Assembly (NCBI RefSeq): GCF_042682545.1
Contig: NZ_JBHUHQ010000002.1
Length of the DNA stretch: 64,000 nucleotides
Strand: one strand, 5' to 3'
Source: Ornithinibacillus salinisoli
GTDB lineage: Bacteria; Bacillota; Bacilli; Bacillales; Amphibacillaceae
This document shows positions 8,896 through 17,950 of the stretch, piece by piece. The notes below the pieces were generated by a model. That model did no database searches, had not been told where the DNA came from, and saw nothing but the letters and a program-made list of their open reading frames with translations. The position numbers and the translations under genes were made by a program. The first letter of the stretch is position 1, and each line of letters opens with the position of its first letter.

Positions 8896-9060
8896 ATGGA
8901 GAATGGAAAAATTATAAATTTCCCACCAAAAAAGCTTCACCTACCAGATGTAAACGAAACAGTAAACCAATTTAAGGATGAAAGGATTGCAGCCCTTGAA
9001 GAGTGGGATAAAGTCGTATACGAAGTATTCAAAGAAAAAAGTGGGATAAATAAAAAGTAA
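8896..9060 (+). CDS. Small protein (54 aa), unknown
   Basis: The ORF encodes 54 residues starting MENGKIINFPPKKLHLPDV and ending KVVYEVFKEKSGINKK. GAGGTG lies six bases before the ATG. The product is charged and helical with no membrane segment. The frame is tightly packed against the next minus-strand gene, which starts its stop codon five bases away. Family unknown. Confidence 0.65.
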   Translation: MENGKIINFPPKKLHLPDVNETVNQFKDERIAALEEWDKVVYEVFKEKSGINKK

Positions 9061-9064
9061 TTAT

Positions 9065-9205
9065 TTATTCCACCTTTTTCTTTATGGATTTTCCTAAGAT
9101 CCTTTTTATTTCTCTTTCATACCTTTTTATTTCATCAAGTCGTTGTTTTCTTTGTTCTTTTACGTGTTCTTTGGGGTTGGGTAATTTAGTTGCTACCTTG
9201 GGCAT
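9065..9205 (-). CDS. Small basic protein (46 aa), unknown
   Basis: The ORF begins MPKVATKLPNPKEHVKEQRK and continues as a Lys/Arg-rich single helix ending LGKSIKKKVE. A near-perfect ribosome site (GAGGAGGAAACA) precedes the ATG, which makes a real gene likely despite the size. It converges with the 54-codon gene. A basic helix could bind nucleic acid, but that is a guess. Confidence 0.68.
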   Translation of the reverse strand: MPKVATKLPNPKEHVKEQRKQRLDEIKRYEREIKRILGKSIKKKVE

Positions 9206-9415
9206 ATTGTTTCCTCCTCTTCAATAGAACATTCCCATTTAAGTTAACCTTACCATTTTCTTTTAGCTATCTCTCATATAATATATTTTACCAAAGGTGG
9301 ACACTCTATAGGCGACTTTTATTGTATAATCATAAACATCGGATTAAGTTAATGCTGTTTCAGATTACATTAGATAATAAATTAGTAACCAAAAACAAAG
9401 GGAAATGAACTCAAT

Positions 9416-9856
9416 ATGAAAACAATTCATATCCAAGAAAAAAACATACAGGAATTAAGGGCATTATTCCTAGATGTGTTTTCAAATGAACCATGGTTTG
9501 ATAAATGGGAGAATGGTCAACAAGTCGACCTGTACATACGTGATTTAATAGATAACCAGAATTCATTGTCGTTCATTTTAGTTGATGACCAGGGAAGCAC
9601 GGTGGGTCACTAGGCTATGTATTCCATTGGTGGGAAGGAAAAGAGTATTTTATTAAAGAGCTATTCATTTCCAGGAAAAAACAAACCAGGGGTTAGGTAA
9701 ACTATTCCTGGAACAAATCTATGAATCTTAGCAACTGAAAATATAAAGCATATTACATTAATGACGGAACGAAATGTTCCTGCTTATTCCTTCTATCAAA
9801 AAAATGGATTCACTGAATTAGAGGACTCCGATTATCTCGTGCGAAAAGTGAAGTGA
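9416..9856 (+). pseudogene. GNAT N-acetyltransferase, frameshifted
   Basis: The first frame gives MKTIHIQEKNIQELRALFLDV...FILVDDQGSTVGH and stops. The next frames continue the same family: LGYVFHWWEGKEYFIKELFIS, then QGLGKLFLEQIYE (acetyl-CoA-binding loop), then NIKHITLMTERNVPAYSFYQ and KNGFTELEDSDYLVRKVK. At least three frame changes and one in-frame stop separate these pieces, so this is a decayed GNAT gene rather than a single sequencing error. The product would have been about 145 residues. Confidence 0.85.
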
Positions 9857-9865
9857 AGGAATTAG

Positions 9866-9902
9866 AAAAGGGAGTCCAATGTTGATTCGATTCCCTTTTT
9901 GA
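9866..9902 (+). terminator. Terminator after GNAT pseudogene
   Basis: AAAAGGGAGTC pairs with GATTCCCTTTT (one mismatch), followed by further T. It is the natural terminator of the decayed acetyltransferase. Confidence 0.7.
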
Positions 9903-10078
9903 GTATTTGATGTTTCTCGCTATATGTGCCACCGTCCTAATTAAACCTATATGAAGTGGTTAATAAGATTTTTCTAATTTGGTTATGGTCAATAAGATTG
10001 ATAGGTATGGCGGTAAGGGGTGTTTGCCTTATAGACAACTCGCTCCTATAAAACCTACTTTTACCTCCAACTGGTTCC

Positions 10079-10894
10079 TTACACATTCAATGTTTTCTGA
10101 TGATCATAACAATAAATTTTGCCATTAAACTTTTGATTAGATAGACAATATGTAACAACCTTTTCGGACACTTTTTTACTACAGACTACACATTGCGAAT
10201 TACTCATTACTACAGCGTTTGATTTCTTCTCTTTAATTCTAGTAGTGTGGGTTTCTCTAGCTTTAGGATCGGTAATGTTTGCGTTCGTAATAGATTCGTA
10301 TATTACTTGTCTATCTTCATCAGTAAATTGATTATGATTTTTCAATTTTAAAATTGATTCTTTTCTTTGTAAGGTTTCGTTTAGGTAAACATCATAGATT
10401 ACTAACTCATCAGAGTTAATATCTCTTAATTCCATATCTATCTTTAACGTACAACGCTTCGTAAATGTAATCATCGATTTAAATTTATCATGATAACTCT
10501 TATCGATATACTTTTTCAAGGCTTCTATATGACCATAATTTTGAATGACCGGATTCATCATCTTAAACTTCCCATTAATAAGCCAATTTTTTCGATTTTT
10601 ACTACCATAAATAGTCCCCTGATAATTCTTTGTTTCTATCACATAAATCCCATAAGGAGTAATCACCAAGTGATCAATTTGAGAGTAACCAGATATAGAT
10701 TTTGGATTTTCAATCATTAGATCGTTTAGGTATTTATAATCTTTTGGAAGTTGTGAAAGCTGTATGTCTATCTTGTATTCACCTATTTCTCCTTTTCTAT
10801 TTGCAACTTGTTGATTGTAATTTTTCTTTTTAGCCCTCATGTTATTATCGTTATTGGCTATTTTATCCTTCTTCTTAAATAAGTTAAACAGCAT
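10079..10894 (-). CDS. NERD-domain protein with C-terminal zinc site
   Basis: The 271-residue product has a nuclease-related (NERD) domain at about residues 33-150: GEIGEYKIDIQLSQLP, then SQIDHLVITPYGIYVIETKNYQGTIYG, which carries the D-(E)xK-type acidic/Lys residues. The C-terminus has CVVCSKKV and a later YCYDHQ, a possible zinc-binding pair. NERD proteins are thought to act in DNA processing or defence. The ATG at 10894 follows AAGGAG by seven bases. It opens a run of nucleic-acid and nucleotide-handling genes. Confidence 0.85.
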   Translation of the reverse strand: MLFNLFKKKDKIANNDNNMRAKKKNYNQQVANRKGEIGEYKIDIQLSQLPKDYKYLNDLMIENPKSISGYSQIDHLVITPYGIYVIETKNYQGTIYGSKNRKNWLINGKFKMMNPVIQNYGHIEALKKYIDKSYHDKFKSMITFTKRCTLKIDMELRDINSDELVIYDVYLNETLQRKESILKLKNHNQFTDEDRQVIYESITNANITDPKARETHTTRIKEKKSNAVVMSNSQCVVCSKKVSEKVVTYCLSNQKFNGKIYCYDHQKTLNV

Positions 10895-11121
10895 GCAACT
10901 TCTCCTTAGACTCATTTTTTCAACACATTAATAATATCGGATCTAATTAATAAAACATAAGTATGGTATTAGAAACATTCTGAACCAGTTAAATCTCAAG
11001 AATTTTCAAAAGTCTCCTGCGATACTCTTCATATCATTACAACATCTATTTCCTTTCTACGATTTGCTCCAATATTCATTTTTTTATACAATTAAACCAA
11101 ACAATAACAGGAGGAACTACC

Positions 11122-11445
11122 ATGCCAACATACAACAAACTAGTACGCGACAGAATTCCAGAAATTATCGAAAAAACTGGTAAAGCTTATAAAACAGAGA
11201 TACTATCAAATGACCATTATGAGCTAGAACTTAAATCAAAATTATTTGAAGAGGTTACCGAATATCAGGAAGCGACTTCAGACAACGAAGCATTAGAAGA
11301 ACTTGCTGACGTATTAGAACTAATGCATGCACTAGCTAAGATCCATGGTGCATCTATTGAAGAAGTAGAGAAGGTTCGAAAAGAAAAAGCTGACAAAAGA
11401 GGAGGCTTTGATGACAAAATCTTTTTAATTGAGGTTGAAGATTAA
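11122..11445 (+). CDS. MazG-like / phosphoribosyl-ATP-pyrophosphohydrolase-like NTPase
   Basis: The 107-residue product begins MPTYNKLVRDRIPEIIEKTG and has the all-alpha NTP-pyrophosphohydrolase metal motif ELKSKLFEEVTEY...EALEELADVLELMHAL (ExxE and ExxD on paired helices). It should cleave a nucleoside triphosphate to the monophosphate and pyrophosphate; the substrate is unknown. AGGAGG precedes the ATG. Its stop codon overlaps the start of the PLD-helicase by one base, so the two are translationally coupled. Confidence 0.88.
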   Translation: MPTYNKLVRDRIPEIIEKTGKAYKTEILSNDHYELELKSKLFEEVTEYQEATSDNEALEELADVLELMHALAKIHGASIEEVEKVRKEKADKRGGFDDKIFLIEVED

Positions 11446-13871
11446 TGAATGATATTTCCTTATATACTAGCAATCTACACAAACAAATAAAAGAAGATAT
11501 CAGTAGTTCATCTACCATATATATACTTAGCTCTTTTATCATGAAATCCGGCGTAGATGTTATTTTTGATTCTCTTCAGGATGCACTCCATCAGGGTGCT
11601 GACATTAAAATCCTGACAGGAGATTACTTGTTTGTCACCCAACCAAAAGCATTACATCGCTTGTTAGAATTAGAAGGAAAGAACGTTGAGATTAGATTGT
11701 GGCGCAGTAATGGGATAGCCTTTCACCCAAAAACATACATATTCAAGCATCGAGAAGAAGGAGCTATTATTGTAGGTTCATCCAATCTATCTCGTTCCGC
11801 GTTTACTAGTGGTATCGAATGGAATTTACGGATGAAAAGGAATGCCTCTCAACAAACATTTGATGAATCCATTGAATTGTTCATCGAATCCTTCTACTCG
11901 GACCAGACGATTGTCATTAATCCAGAGTCTATAAAAAGTTATCAAGAAGATTATGATAGCTTTCACGCAAAAAATGCGGACTTAATTTCAACTTGGACGA
12001 AACGGGAAGAAGTTGAACTAACTCTTCCAAGTGCAGATCAGGAATTACCTACTCAGACAAAAGATAGTTTTCAAACATACAAAACAAAGCTTGAACCGCG
12101 TCAGGCTCAAACAGAAGCACTGGAAGCTCTTCACTCAACATTAGAAGAGGATTACAATAAAGCGATGGTTGTCATGGCAACTGGACTTGGCAAAACGTAT
12201 TTGGCAGCATTTTTTGCACAGAGGTTTAAAAAGGTGCTATTTATCGCTCATCGTGAAGAAATCCTAAAGCAGGCAAAAAACAGTTTTGAGCATGTCCTGA
12301 ATCATACAGGTGGTCTCTTTTATGGTCTTGAAAAAGATAAGAATCATAACATGCTCTTTGCATCTATCTTCACCTTAAGCATTCAAGAACAACTCCAACA
12401 GTTTGACCCTCATGACTTCGATCTTATTGTTATAGATGAGTTTCACCATGCAGCTGCTAAAAGTTATTTGAATGTAATTGAGTATTTCCAGCCTAAATTC
12501 TTACTTGGTTTAACAGCTACGCCTGAACGAACCGATGGACAGGATGTCTTTGCACTTTGTGATGGGAACGTCGCTTACGAAATTACGTTTATTGAAGCGA
12601 TACAACGTGGATGGCTGGCACCTTTCACTTACTACGGCGTGAAGGATGACATTGACTACAATGAGATCCGTTGGTTAGGAAATAAATACGATCAACATGA
12701 ACTTATGATGCACCAACTCCAAACTGACCGTGCGAAAAATATCTACGAGAAATGGAATGAATACAAGCAAACAAGAACTATTGCTTTTTGTTCATCCATT
12801 CAACAAGCTGAGTTTTTAGCCACCTATTTTAATGATCAAGGAGCTCATGCTACAACACTAACCTCAGCGACAAAAAATATCTCGAGGCCAGAGGCAATTC
12901 GGATGCTGGAAGCAAGAGAAATTGATGTTATCTTCACGGTAGATTTATTTAATGAAGGTGTGGATATCCCATCTGTCGATACACTTTTATTTACAAGACC
13001 TACCGAGTCACTCGTGGTCTTCACACAACAAATTGGTCGTGGTTTACGTAAGTTTGCGGGAAAAGACAATTGCGTCATCATCGATTTAATAGGTAATTAT
13101 CGAAATGCCGATACGAAACTTCAGGTTCTTGATAAAAATCAAGGTGAGGATAAACCAATAACACGGAAAAATGTACTTCCTATTGTGCCAGATGTTTGCA
13201 GCATTTATTTTGAGACAGCAGTAATCGATTTATTGGAGGAATTCCGTAAAAAACGTAGTTCGAGAAAAGACCGTGTACTGTCAGACTACATGAACGTCAA
13301 AGTAGAACTCGGAAAGCGACCTACTTATAGGAATGTCCATTTAAACGGTACCATAAATTCAAAAGAATACTTACAAGCGTTTGGTGGATATTTTGCATTC
13401 CTAAATGAATATGGGCAGTTATCTACCCATGAAGCAGAAGTGTACCAGAAACATTATCCATGGTTAAACAAGGTAGAAAAAGAACAAATGAGCAAATCAT
13501 ATAAGATGGTCGTGTTACAATTTCTACTTGAAAAAGGTCCTGGTCAGTGGTTTAAATCTGTAGCACCAGAAGAAATCGCTCCATACTTTCACCATTTTTA
13601 TATGGAAAGAACCTATCGTAAGCAAGCTGATTTTTCTAATAAGAATACTAAAAAGTTTTGGGACTATAACGAAAAAGGAGTTGTTAAATTACTTTCGGAT
13701 ATGCCCCTTTCCAAATGGGGAGGAAAAGATGAATTGGTCTTTTTTGACGGGGAACGATTTGGAATGAATTTTGATGTAGAAGAAAAAGATCAAGACATAC
13801 TTCATGAAATGACACGACAGATATGTGAGTATAAATTGCAGGTATATTTTGAACGGAAAGGTTATAAATAA
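11445..13871 (+). CDS. PLD-nuclease / superfamily 2 helicase fusion
   Basis: The 808-residue product joins an N-terminal phospholipase-D-like domain (H94-x-K96 and GSSN at 111-114) to an SF2 helicase core: Walker A ATGLGKT (245-251), DEFHH (331-335), GLTATPERTDG and the arginine-finger motif QQIGRGLR. The last ~250 residues are an extra domain without an obvious match. The arrangement resembles restriction- or repair-type helicase-nucleases. It overlaps the preceding NTP-pyrophosphohydrolase gene by one base. I infer a role in defence against foreign DNA from architecture and neighbours. Confidence 0.88.
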   Translation: MNDISLYTSNLHKQIKEDISSSSTIYILSSFIMKSGVDVIFDSLQDALHQGADIKILTGDYLFVTQPKALHRLLELEGKNVEIRLWRSNGIAFHPKTYIFKHREEGAIIVGSSNLSRSAFTSGIEWNLRMKRNASQQTFDESIELFIESFYSDQTIVINPESIKSYQEDYDSFHAKNADLISTWTKREEVELTLPSADQELPTQTKDSFQTYKTKLEPRQAQTEALEALHSTLEEDYNKAMVVMATGLGKTYLAAFFAQRFKKVLFIAHREEILKQAKNSFEHVLNHTGGLFYGLEKDKNHNMLFASIFTLSIQEQLQQFDPHDFDLIVIDEFHHAAAKSYLNVIEYFQPKFLLGLTATPERTDGQDVFALCDGNVAYEITFIEAIQRGWLAPFTYYGVKDDIDYNEIRWLGNKYDQHELMMHQLQTDRAKNIYEKWNEYKQTRTIAFCSSIQQAEFLATYFNDQGAHATTLTSATKNISRPEAIRMLEAREIDVIFTVDLFNEGVDIPSVDTLLFTRPTESLVVFTQQIGRGLRKFAGKDNCVIIDLIGNYRNADTKLQVLDKNQGEDKPITRKNVLPIVPDVCSIYFETAVIDLLEEFRKKRSSRKDRVLSDYMNVKVELGKRPTYRNVHLNGTINSKEYLQAFGGYFAFLNEYGQLSTHEAEVYQKHYPWLNKVEKEQMSKSYKMVVLQFLLEKGPGQWFKSVAPEEIAPYFHHFYMERTYRKQADFSNKNTKKFWDYNEKGVVKLLSDMPLSKWGGKDELVFFDGERFGMNFDVEEKDQDILHEMTRQICEYKLQVYFERKGYK

Positions 13872-13990
13872 AGGTTGGTGTGTTGGCATCAACCTTTATC
13901 CATATCAGCATTTAATGATTTTGCAAAAATGTTATCATTACGCAATAAATTGTTATCATAAAAGTAGTTTTACATTGAAAGAGGGATTAG

Positions 13991-14389
13991 ATGAAAAAGA
14001 CAGTAAAAGTAGTTGCAGCAGTAATTAAAAATGACCAAGATGAAATCCTGTGCGCTCTTCGTTCTCCAGAAATGTCCATTCCAAACATGTGGGAATTTCC
14101 TGGTGGGAAAGTAGAAGCAAATGAAGATATTTATACCGCTGTGGAGAGAGAAATTGAAGAGGAGTTAGGTTGTAAAATTAAATCTAATGAATTACTAAAT
14201 GAAAATACCCATGAATATGATACTTTTATTATTAATTTAATTGCTATAAAAGCTACAATTGTTGAAGGTATTCCTGTACCAAGTGAGCATTCGAAATTAC
14301 TGTGGCTTAAGAGAGATAACTTAGACTCATTAAAATGGGCGCCCGCTGATATCCCAGCTGTTGAAGAAGTAAGAAAAGAAAAAGTATAG
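13991..14389 (+). CDS. NUDIX (deoxy)nucleoside triphosphate pyrophosphohydrolase
   Basis: The 132-residue MutT-like product has a complete Nudix box: GGKVEANEDIYTAVEREIEEELG (G-x5-E-x7-REUxEE). The start MKKTVKVVAAVIKNDQDEIL follows AGAGGGAT. Related proteins sanitise oxidised nucleotides or hydrolyse CTP-type substrates. It is 120 bases after the first PLD-helicase and convergent with the second, so it is the second pyrophosphohydrolase in the island. A hairpin ends its transcript. Confidence 0.9.
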   Translation: MKKTVKVVAAVIKNDQDEILCALRSPEMSIPNMWEFPGGKVEANEDIYTAVEREIEEELGCKIKSNELLNENTHEYDTFIINLIAIKATIVEGIPVPSEHSKLLWLKRDNLDSLKWAPADIPAVEEVRKEKV

Positions 14390-14418
14390 CCTCTTTTCTA
14401 AGCAATGACTATACTTTA
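14379..14418. terminator. Hairpin between convergent genes
   Basis: AAAGTATAG pairs with CTATACTTT. The left arm overlaps the last codons of the NUDIX gene. The T-tract is short, so termination strength is uncertain. Confidence 0.5.
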
Positions 14419-14469
14419 AGTATACTACTATTATTTTATAAAAGAATCCACAGTTATATTCGTTTGGCC

Positions 14470-17400
14470 CTACATAATACTCTTATTTGCCTTTGCTACT
14501 AGCCCCGGTGGCATTTCTTCATTTAACCTCCACTCGTAACTTATAGGTGTTTCACCATAATGTCTAACATATTCACAAGTACCAAGAAAGATAAAAGGTG
14601 AAGTATACCCATAATCTTGTTTATACTCACGGACAAACAAAGCTATTTTATTTCCTGTTTGTTTATGGTTAATATAACGTTTTGCTGTTGGACTATTTTC
14701 TGTCAAGGTGCTTTGAGATTGCCAATGGAACAGACGATCATTAATAGCGTAATCCTCATACAGTGTAGACGGTGAAAAATCCTTTTCGGATTTGTTCAAT
14801 GTCGTGAAAAATACATCTAATTTCTTCTCATTAAAATGTTTGACCCCTTCTCTAAATGAAGGACATTTTTCCTCGTTAAAATACCCCAAAGCCGCCATAA
14901 TTTGTTCCTTCGAATAAACCGAATGAATAGTTAATGGTGTTACAAAATCAAAGTCATTTTCTTTTTCAGTCAGATCTATCGAATTATATTTAAACTTGAG
15001 TAAATCTAATATTTCTTTTTTCATCCTCTCATGAGAAAAAATATCAATTAATCCTTCTTCAATAGAGTTAAAACCTTTCTTTTTAGGTTCCTTTTGATAA
15101 AAAGAATAATATAACATGTTAACCATTAACTTTTCTTCTTCTGTATTCACTGATTTCTTTTGTCCTTGAACATAACTAATAAAGTATTCAAGCAACTTTT
15201 TCGAATTTAAATGAAACAACTTGTGTATTCTCTTTGTAATTAATTCTTCATGTTTACAATTGAAATTGTCTTGTTGATTAGCATCCACTAACATTCGTTG
15301 AAAAGATCGATTTCCCCTTTTACCATAAAAATCATAAACAGATAACTTATAATGATTTAAAAAGTTGACAAAGTTTAACTCTAAGTCAGTATCCCGTTTA
15401 AAATACATGATTCGATCTACTAGATTACGATAACTGTTAGTAGAAGCTTTAATATTTCTTAATATATAATCCTTTGCCTGTTTTTCAAGTTGAATGAAAC
15501 TTCCCTTTGGTAAATTGGAAAATCCTTCATCAATATAATGTCTAATCGAATGTTTAGTCTTGCCAAGCAACGCACGAAACTTCTCTTCGAAGTTATAATT
15601 TTTATGTGCTTGCCCAACGAAATCTAACACCGTTAAGCACTCTTTCTCTTCAGTTAATCGTAATCCTCTTCCCAGCTGTTGCAAAAAGACTGTAAGACTT
15701 TCAGTGGGACGCAAAAATAAAATTGTATTTACATCCGGTATATCGACACCTTCATTGTATAGATCAGCAACAAATATGAAGGTAAGTTCACCGTTTACAA
15801 GTTTACTTTTAGCAGATTTTCTTATTTCCTTATCAGTATCACCACTTAAGGCTATAGATGGAATATTTCTCTCATTAAAATATTCCGCCATGTACTTTGC
15901 ATGCTCTACTCCTGCACAAAAAGCTAGTCCTTTCACTTCTTCAATATCTGTCACGTATTTGTATAAGCTATTAATGATTTGATTGCTTCGTATCTTATCA
16001 TTTGTATAGACATTTTCTAACTCTTTTAAATCATACCCTTTACCACGCCATTTTAATTGTGATAAATCTACTGTATCACTCACACAAAAATATTGAAAAG
16101 GACTCAACAACTTTCGATTAATCGCTTCAGTAAGTCGCATTTCTGAAGCAATTTGACCATCAAAATATGAAAGGACATCCTTTCCATCCATTCGTTCAGG
16201 GGTTGCAGTTAGACCTAATAAAATACCAGGCTTAAAATGTCCTAATAATCTTTGATAAGAATCTGCTGCAGCATGATGAAATTCATCAACAATTATAAAA
16301 TCATAGTAATTACTCGTTATTTTTTCATACAATTTCGTACTATTAAAGCTTTGAATACTAACAAATAAATGATCCATTGATTGAGGCACATTACCTCCTA
16401 CTAACATATCCCCAAAATTAAAATCACCTAAAATAGCTCTAAAGGTATCCCTACTTTGTTTCAGAATTTCCTCACGATGAGCAACAAAGAGAAGCCTTGC
16501 TCTATTACCATTTTGTTGGTAGAACCTACGAAAGTCAAAAGCAGATATTACTGTCTTACCAACACCCGTTGCTGCTACTAAAAGGTTTTTATACCGGCCA
16601 AAAATCTCACGCTCGGCTTTTAAGTTTTCTAACATTTCCTTTTGGTAGTAGTATGGTTGAATATCGAAATTGAAATGAAAGTCATTTGTTATCTCTTTGG
16701 TTTCCTTTTTAAGTGCTTTTAGAAGTCGGACCTTATCAGTTTCCTTTTCTCTATTAAATGTTTTAAATTCTCCATCATTCCAATAACTTTCATAAACCGC
16801 AAGAAATTTCTTAATTATATCTATAGAATCTTTTTCCGTTACTTTTAAATTCCATTCCAGACCCGAAGTTAAAGCCGGGTTTGATAAATTAGAGGAGCCA
16901 ATGTATGCAGTAGTAAACCCCGTATCACGTTTAAATAAATATGCCTTGGCATGAAGCCGAGTACGGTCAACGTCATAAGAAATTTTAATTTCCGTGTTAG
17001 TAAGGTTACTTAATTCAATAATTGCTTTATAGTCTGTAGCTTCCATATATGAAGTCGTTAATATATGTAGTTTCCCACCATTATCAGTAAAACTTTTCAA
17101 TTCATCTATTATTATTCTAATTCCACTCCACTTAATGAATGATACAAGAAAATAGATTTCATTTGCTGATAATATTTCTTTTTTCAACTCACTCAGCATG
17201 TCCGGTTCATAGCTAGATCCGGTAAAGAGTGAGCTTTCAGCAATTGAGGTGACTGGTCGAATAACCTTCCCTTTTTTCACACTTCTAATATTATTCAAAC
17301 TAGAATGTATTGAAGTTAGTACTTCACCTTCCTCATCAATGGATAACTGCTTTAACTCTTCAACACCCAACTGATTACTTATGTTAGCAATGATACTATT

Positions 17401-17631
17401 ACAAATTTCAATCTGTTCAAGTAACGATTCTTTATCGTCTGAATTTTTTCTATCTCTTACAAATTGCAAAGCCTTTCTAGTAATATTCGATATATATGCG
17501 GATAACATTTTTCTAGCTTCTTCAACATCAAGCTTTTCTTTACCTATTTCAAATTTTTCTTTATCAAGTTGATAAAGTTTGTTTTTTAGTTGCTTTGTAA
17601 TAATTTCTTCATAGATTCCTTGTTTCGTCAA
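14470..17631 (-). CDS. PLD-nuclease / helicase / DUF3427 protein
   Basis: The 1053-residue product has an N-terminal helical region (1-125), a PLD-like nuclease domain (H227-x-K229, GSSN 245-248), an SF2 helicase core (AATGVGKT 353-360, DEFHH 449-453, GLTATPERMDG, QQLGRGLR) and a DUF3427-type C-terminus ending in SPFIFLGTCEYVRHYGETPISYEWRLNEEMP with mixed strands. TTG is the start, behind GGGGTG. It is a larger relative of the helicase at 11445 and is convergent with the NUDIX gene. A restriction-like or defence function is likely but unproven. Confidence 0.88.
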   Translation of the reverse strand: MTKQGIYEEIITKQLKNKLYQLDKEKFEIGKEKLDVEEARKMLSAYISNITRKALQFVRDRKNSDDKESLLEQIEICNSIIANISNQLGVEELKQLSIDEEGEVLTSIHSSLNNIRSVKKGKVIRPVTSIAESSLFTGSSYEPDMLSELKKEILSANEIYFLVSFIKWSGIRIIIDELKSFTDNGGKLHILTTSYMEATDYKAIIELSNLTNTEIKISYDVDRTRLHAKAYLFKRDTGFTTAYIGSSNLSNPALTSGLEWNLKVTEKDSIDIIKKFLAVYESYWNDGEFKTFNREKETDKVRLLKALKKETKEITNDFHFNFDIQPYYYQKEMLENLKAEREIFGRYKNLLVAATGVGKTVISAFDFRRFYQQNGNRARLLFVAHREEILKQSRDTFRAILGDFNFGDMLVGGNVPQSMDHLFVSIQSFNSTKLYEKITSNYYDFIIVDEFHHAAADSYQRLLGHFKPGILLGLTATPERMDGKDVLSYFDGQIASEMRLTEAINRKLLSPFQYFCVSDTVDLSQLKWRGKGYDLKELENVYTNDKIRSNQIINSLYKYVTDIEEVKGLAFCAGVEHAKYMAEYFNERNIPSIALSGDTDKEIRKSAKSKLVNGELTFIFVADLYNEGVDIPDVNTILFLRPTESLTVFLQQLGRGLRLTEEKECLTVLDFVGQAHKNYNFEEKFRALLGKTKHSIRHYIDEGFSNLPKGSFIQLEKQAKDYILRNIKASTNSYRNLVDRIMYFKRDTDLELNFVNFLNHYKLSVYDFYGKRGNRSFQRMLVDANQQDNFNCKHEELITKRIHKLFHLNSKKLLEYFISYVQGQKKSVNTEEEKLMVNMLYYSFYQKEPKKKGFNSIEEGLIDIFSHERMKKEILDLLKFKYNSIDLTEKENDFDFVTPLTIHSVYSKEQIMAALGYFNEEKCPSFREGVKHFNEKKLDVFFTTLNKSEKDFSPSTLYEDYAINDRLFHWQSQSTLTENSPTAKRYINHKQTGNKIALFVREYKQDYGYTSPFIFLGTCEYVRHYGETPISYEWRLNEEMPPGLVAKANKSIM

Positions 17632-17950
17632 AGTATCACCCCAGTTACAGTTAAATAATAGATCTGTGAGCCTTCATAAGATATAAATGACTTTCTTCTT
17701 TATTTTGCTTAATAAATTTATAGTATACGGGCCATGCTTTTCGTCCACTCATCTAATTATCCTACTATTACTATAACAGACAAAATTTTGAAAAACTATT
17801 ATTAAAAAGTTTTTTCAAATACTACTCCTGTTGTTGTTTTACCAGCGGTCGATCATTAAATAACACCATAGTCCACAGTGCAAAATAGTTACCTAACTTT
17901 CCCGTCATAATTTCCCCTCCCAACCAATAAATATTACTGGGGGGATGTAT
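17632..17950. other. Intergenic region between divergent helicase and GHKL genes
   Basis: This gap holds the promoters of both large genes, not clearly resolvable. On the minus strand, bases about 17648-17749 encode an open 33-codon stretch (MSGRKAWPVYYKFIKQNK...) without a ribosome site, possibly a remnant of an older gene. GGGGGG at 17939-17944 is the ribosome site of the GHKL gene. Confidence 0.4.
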
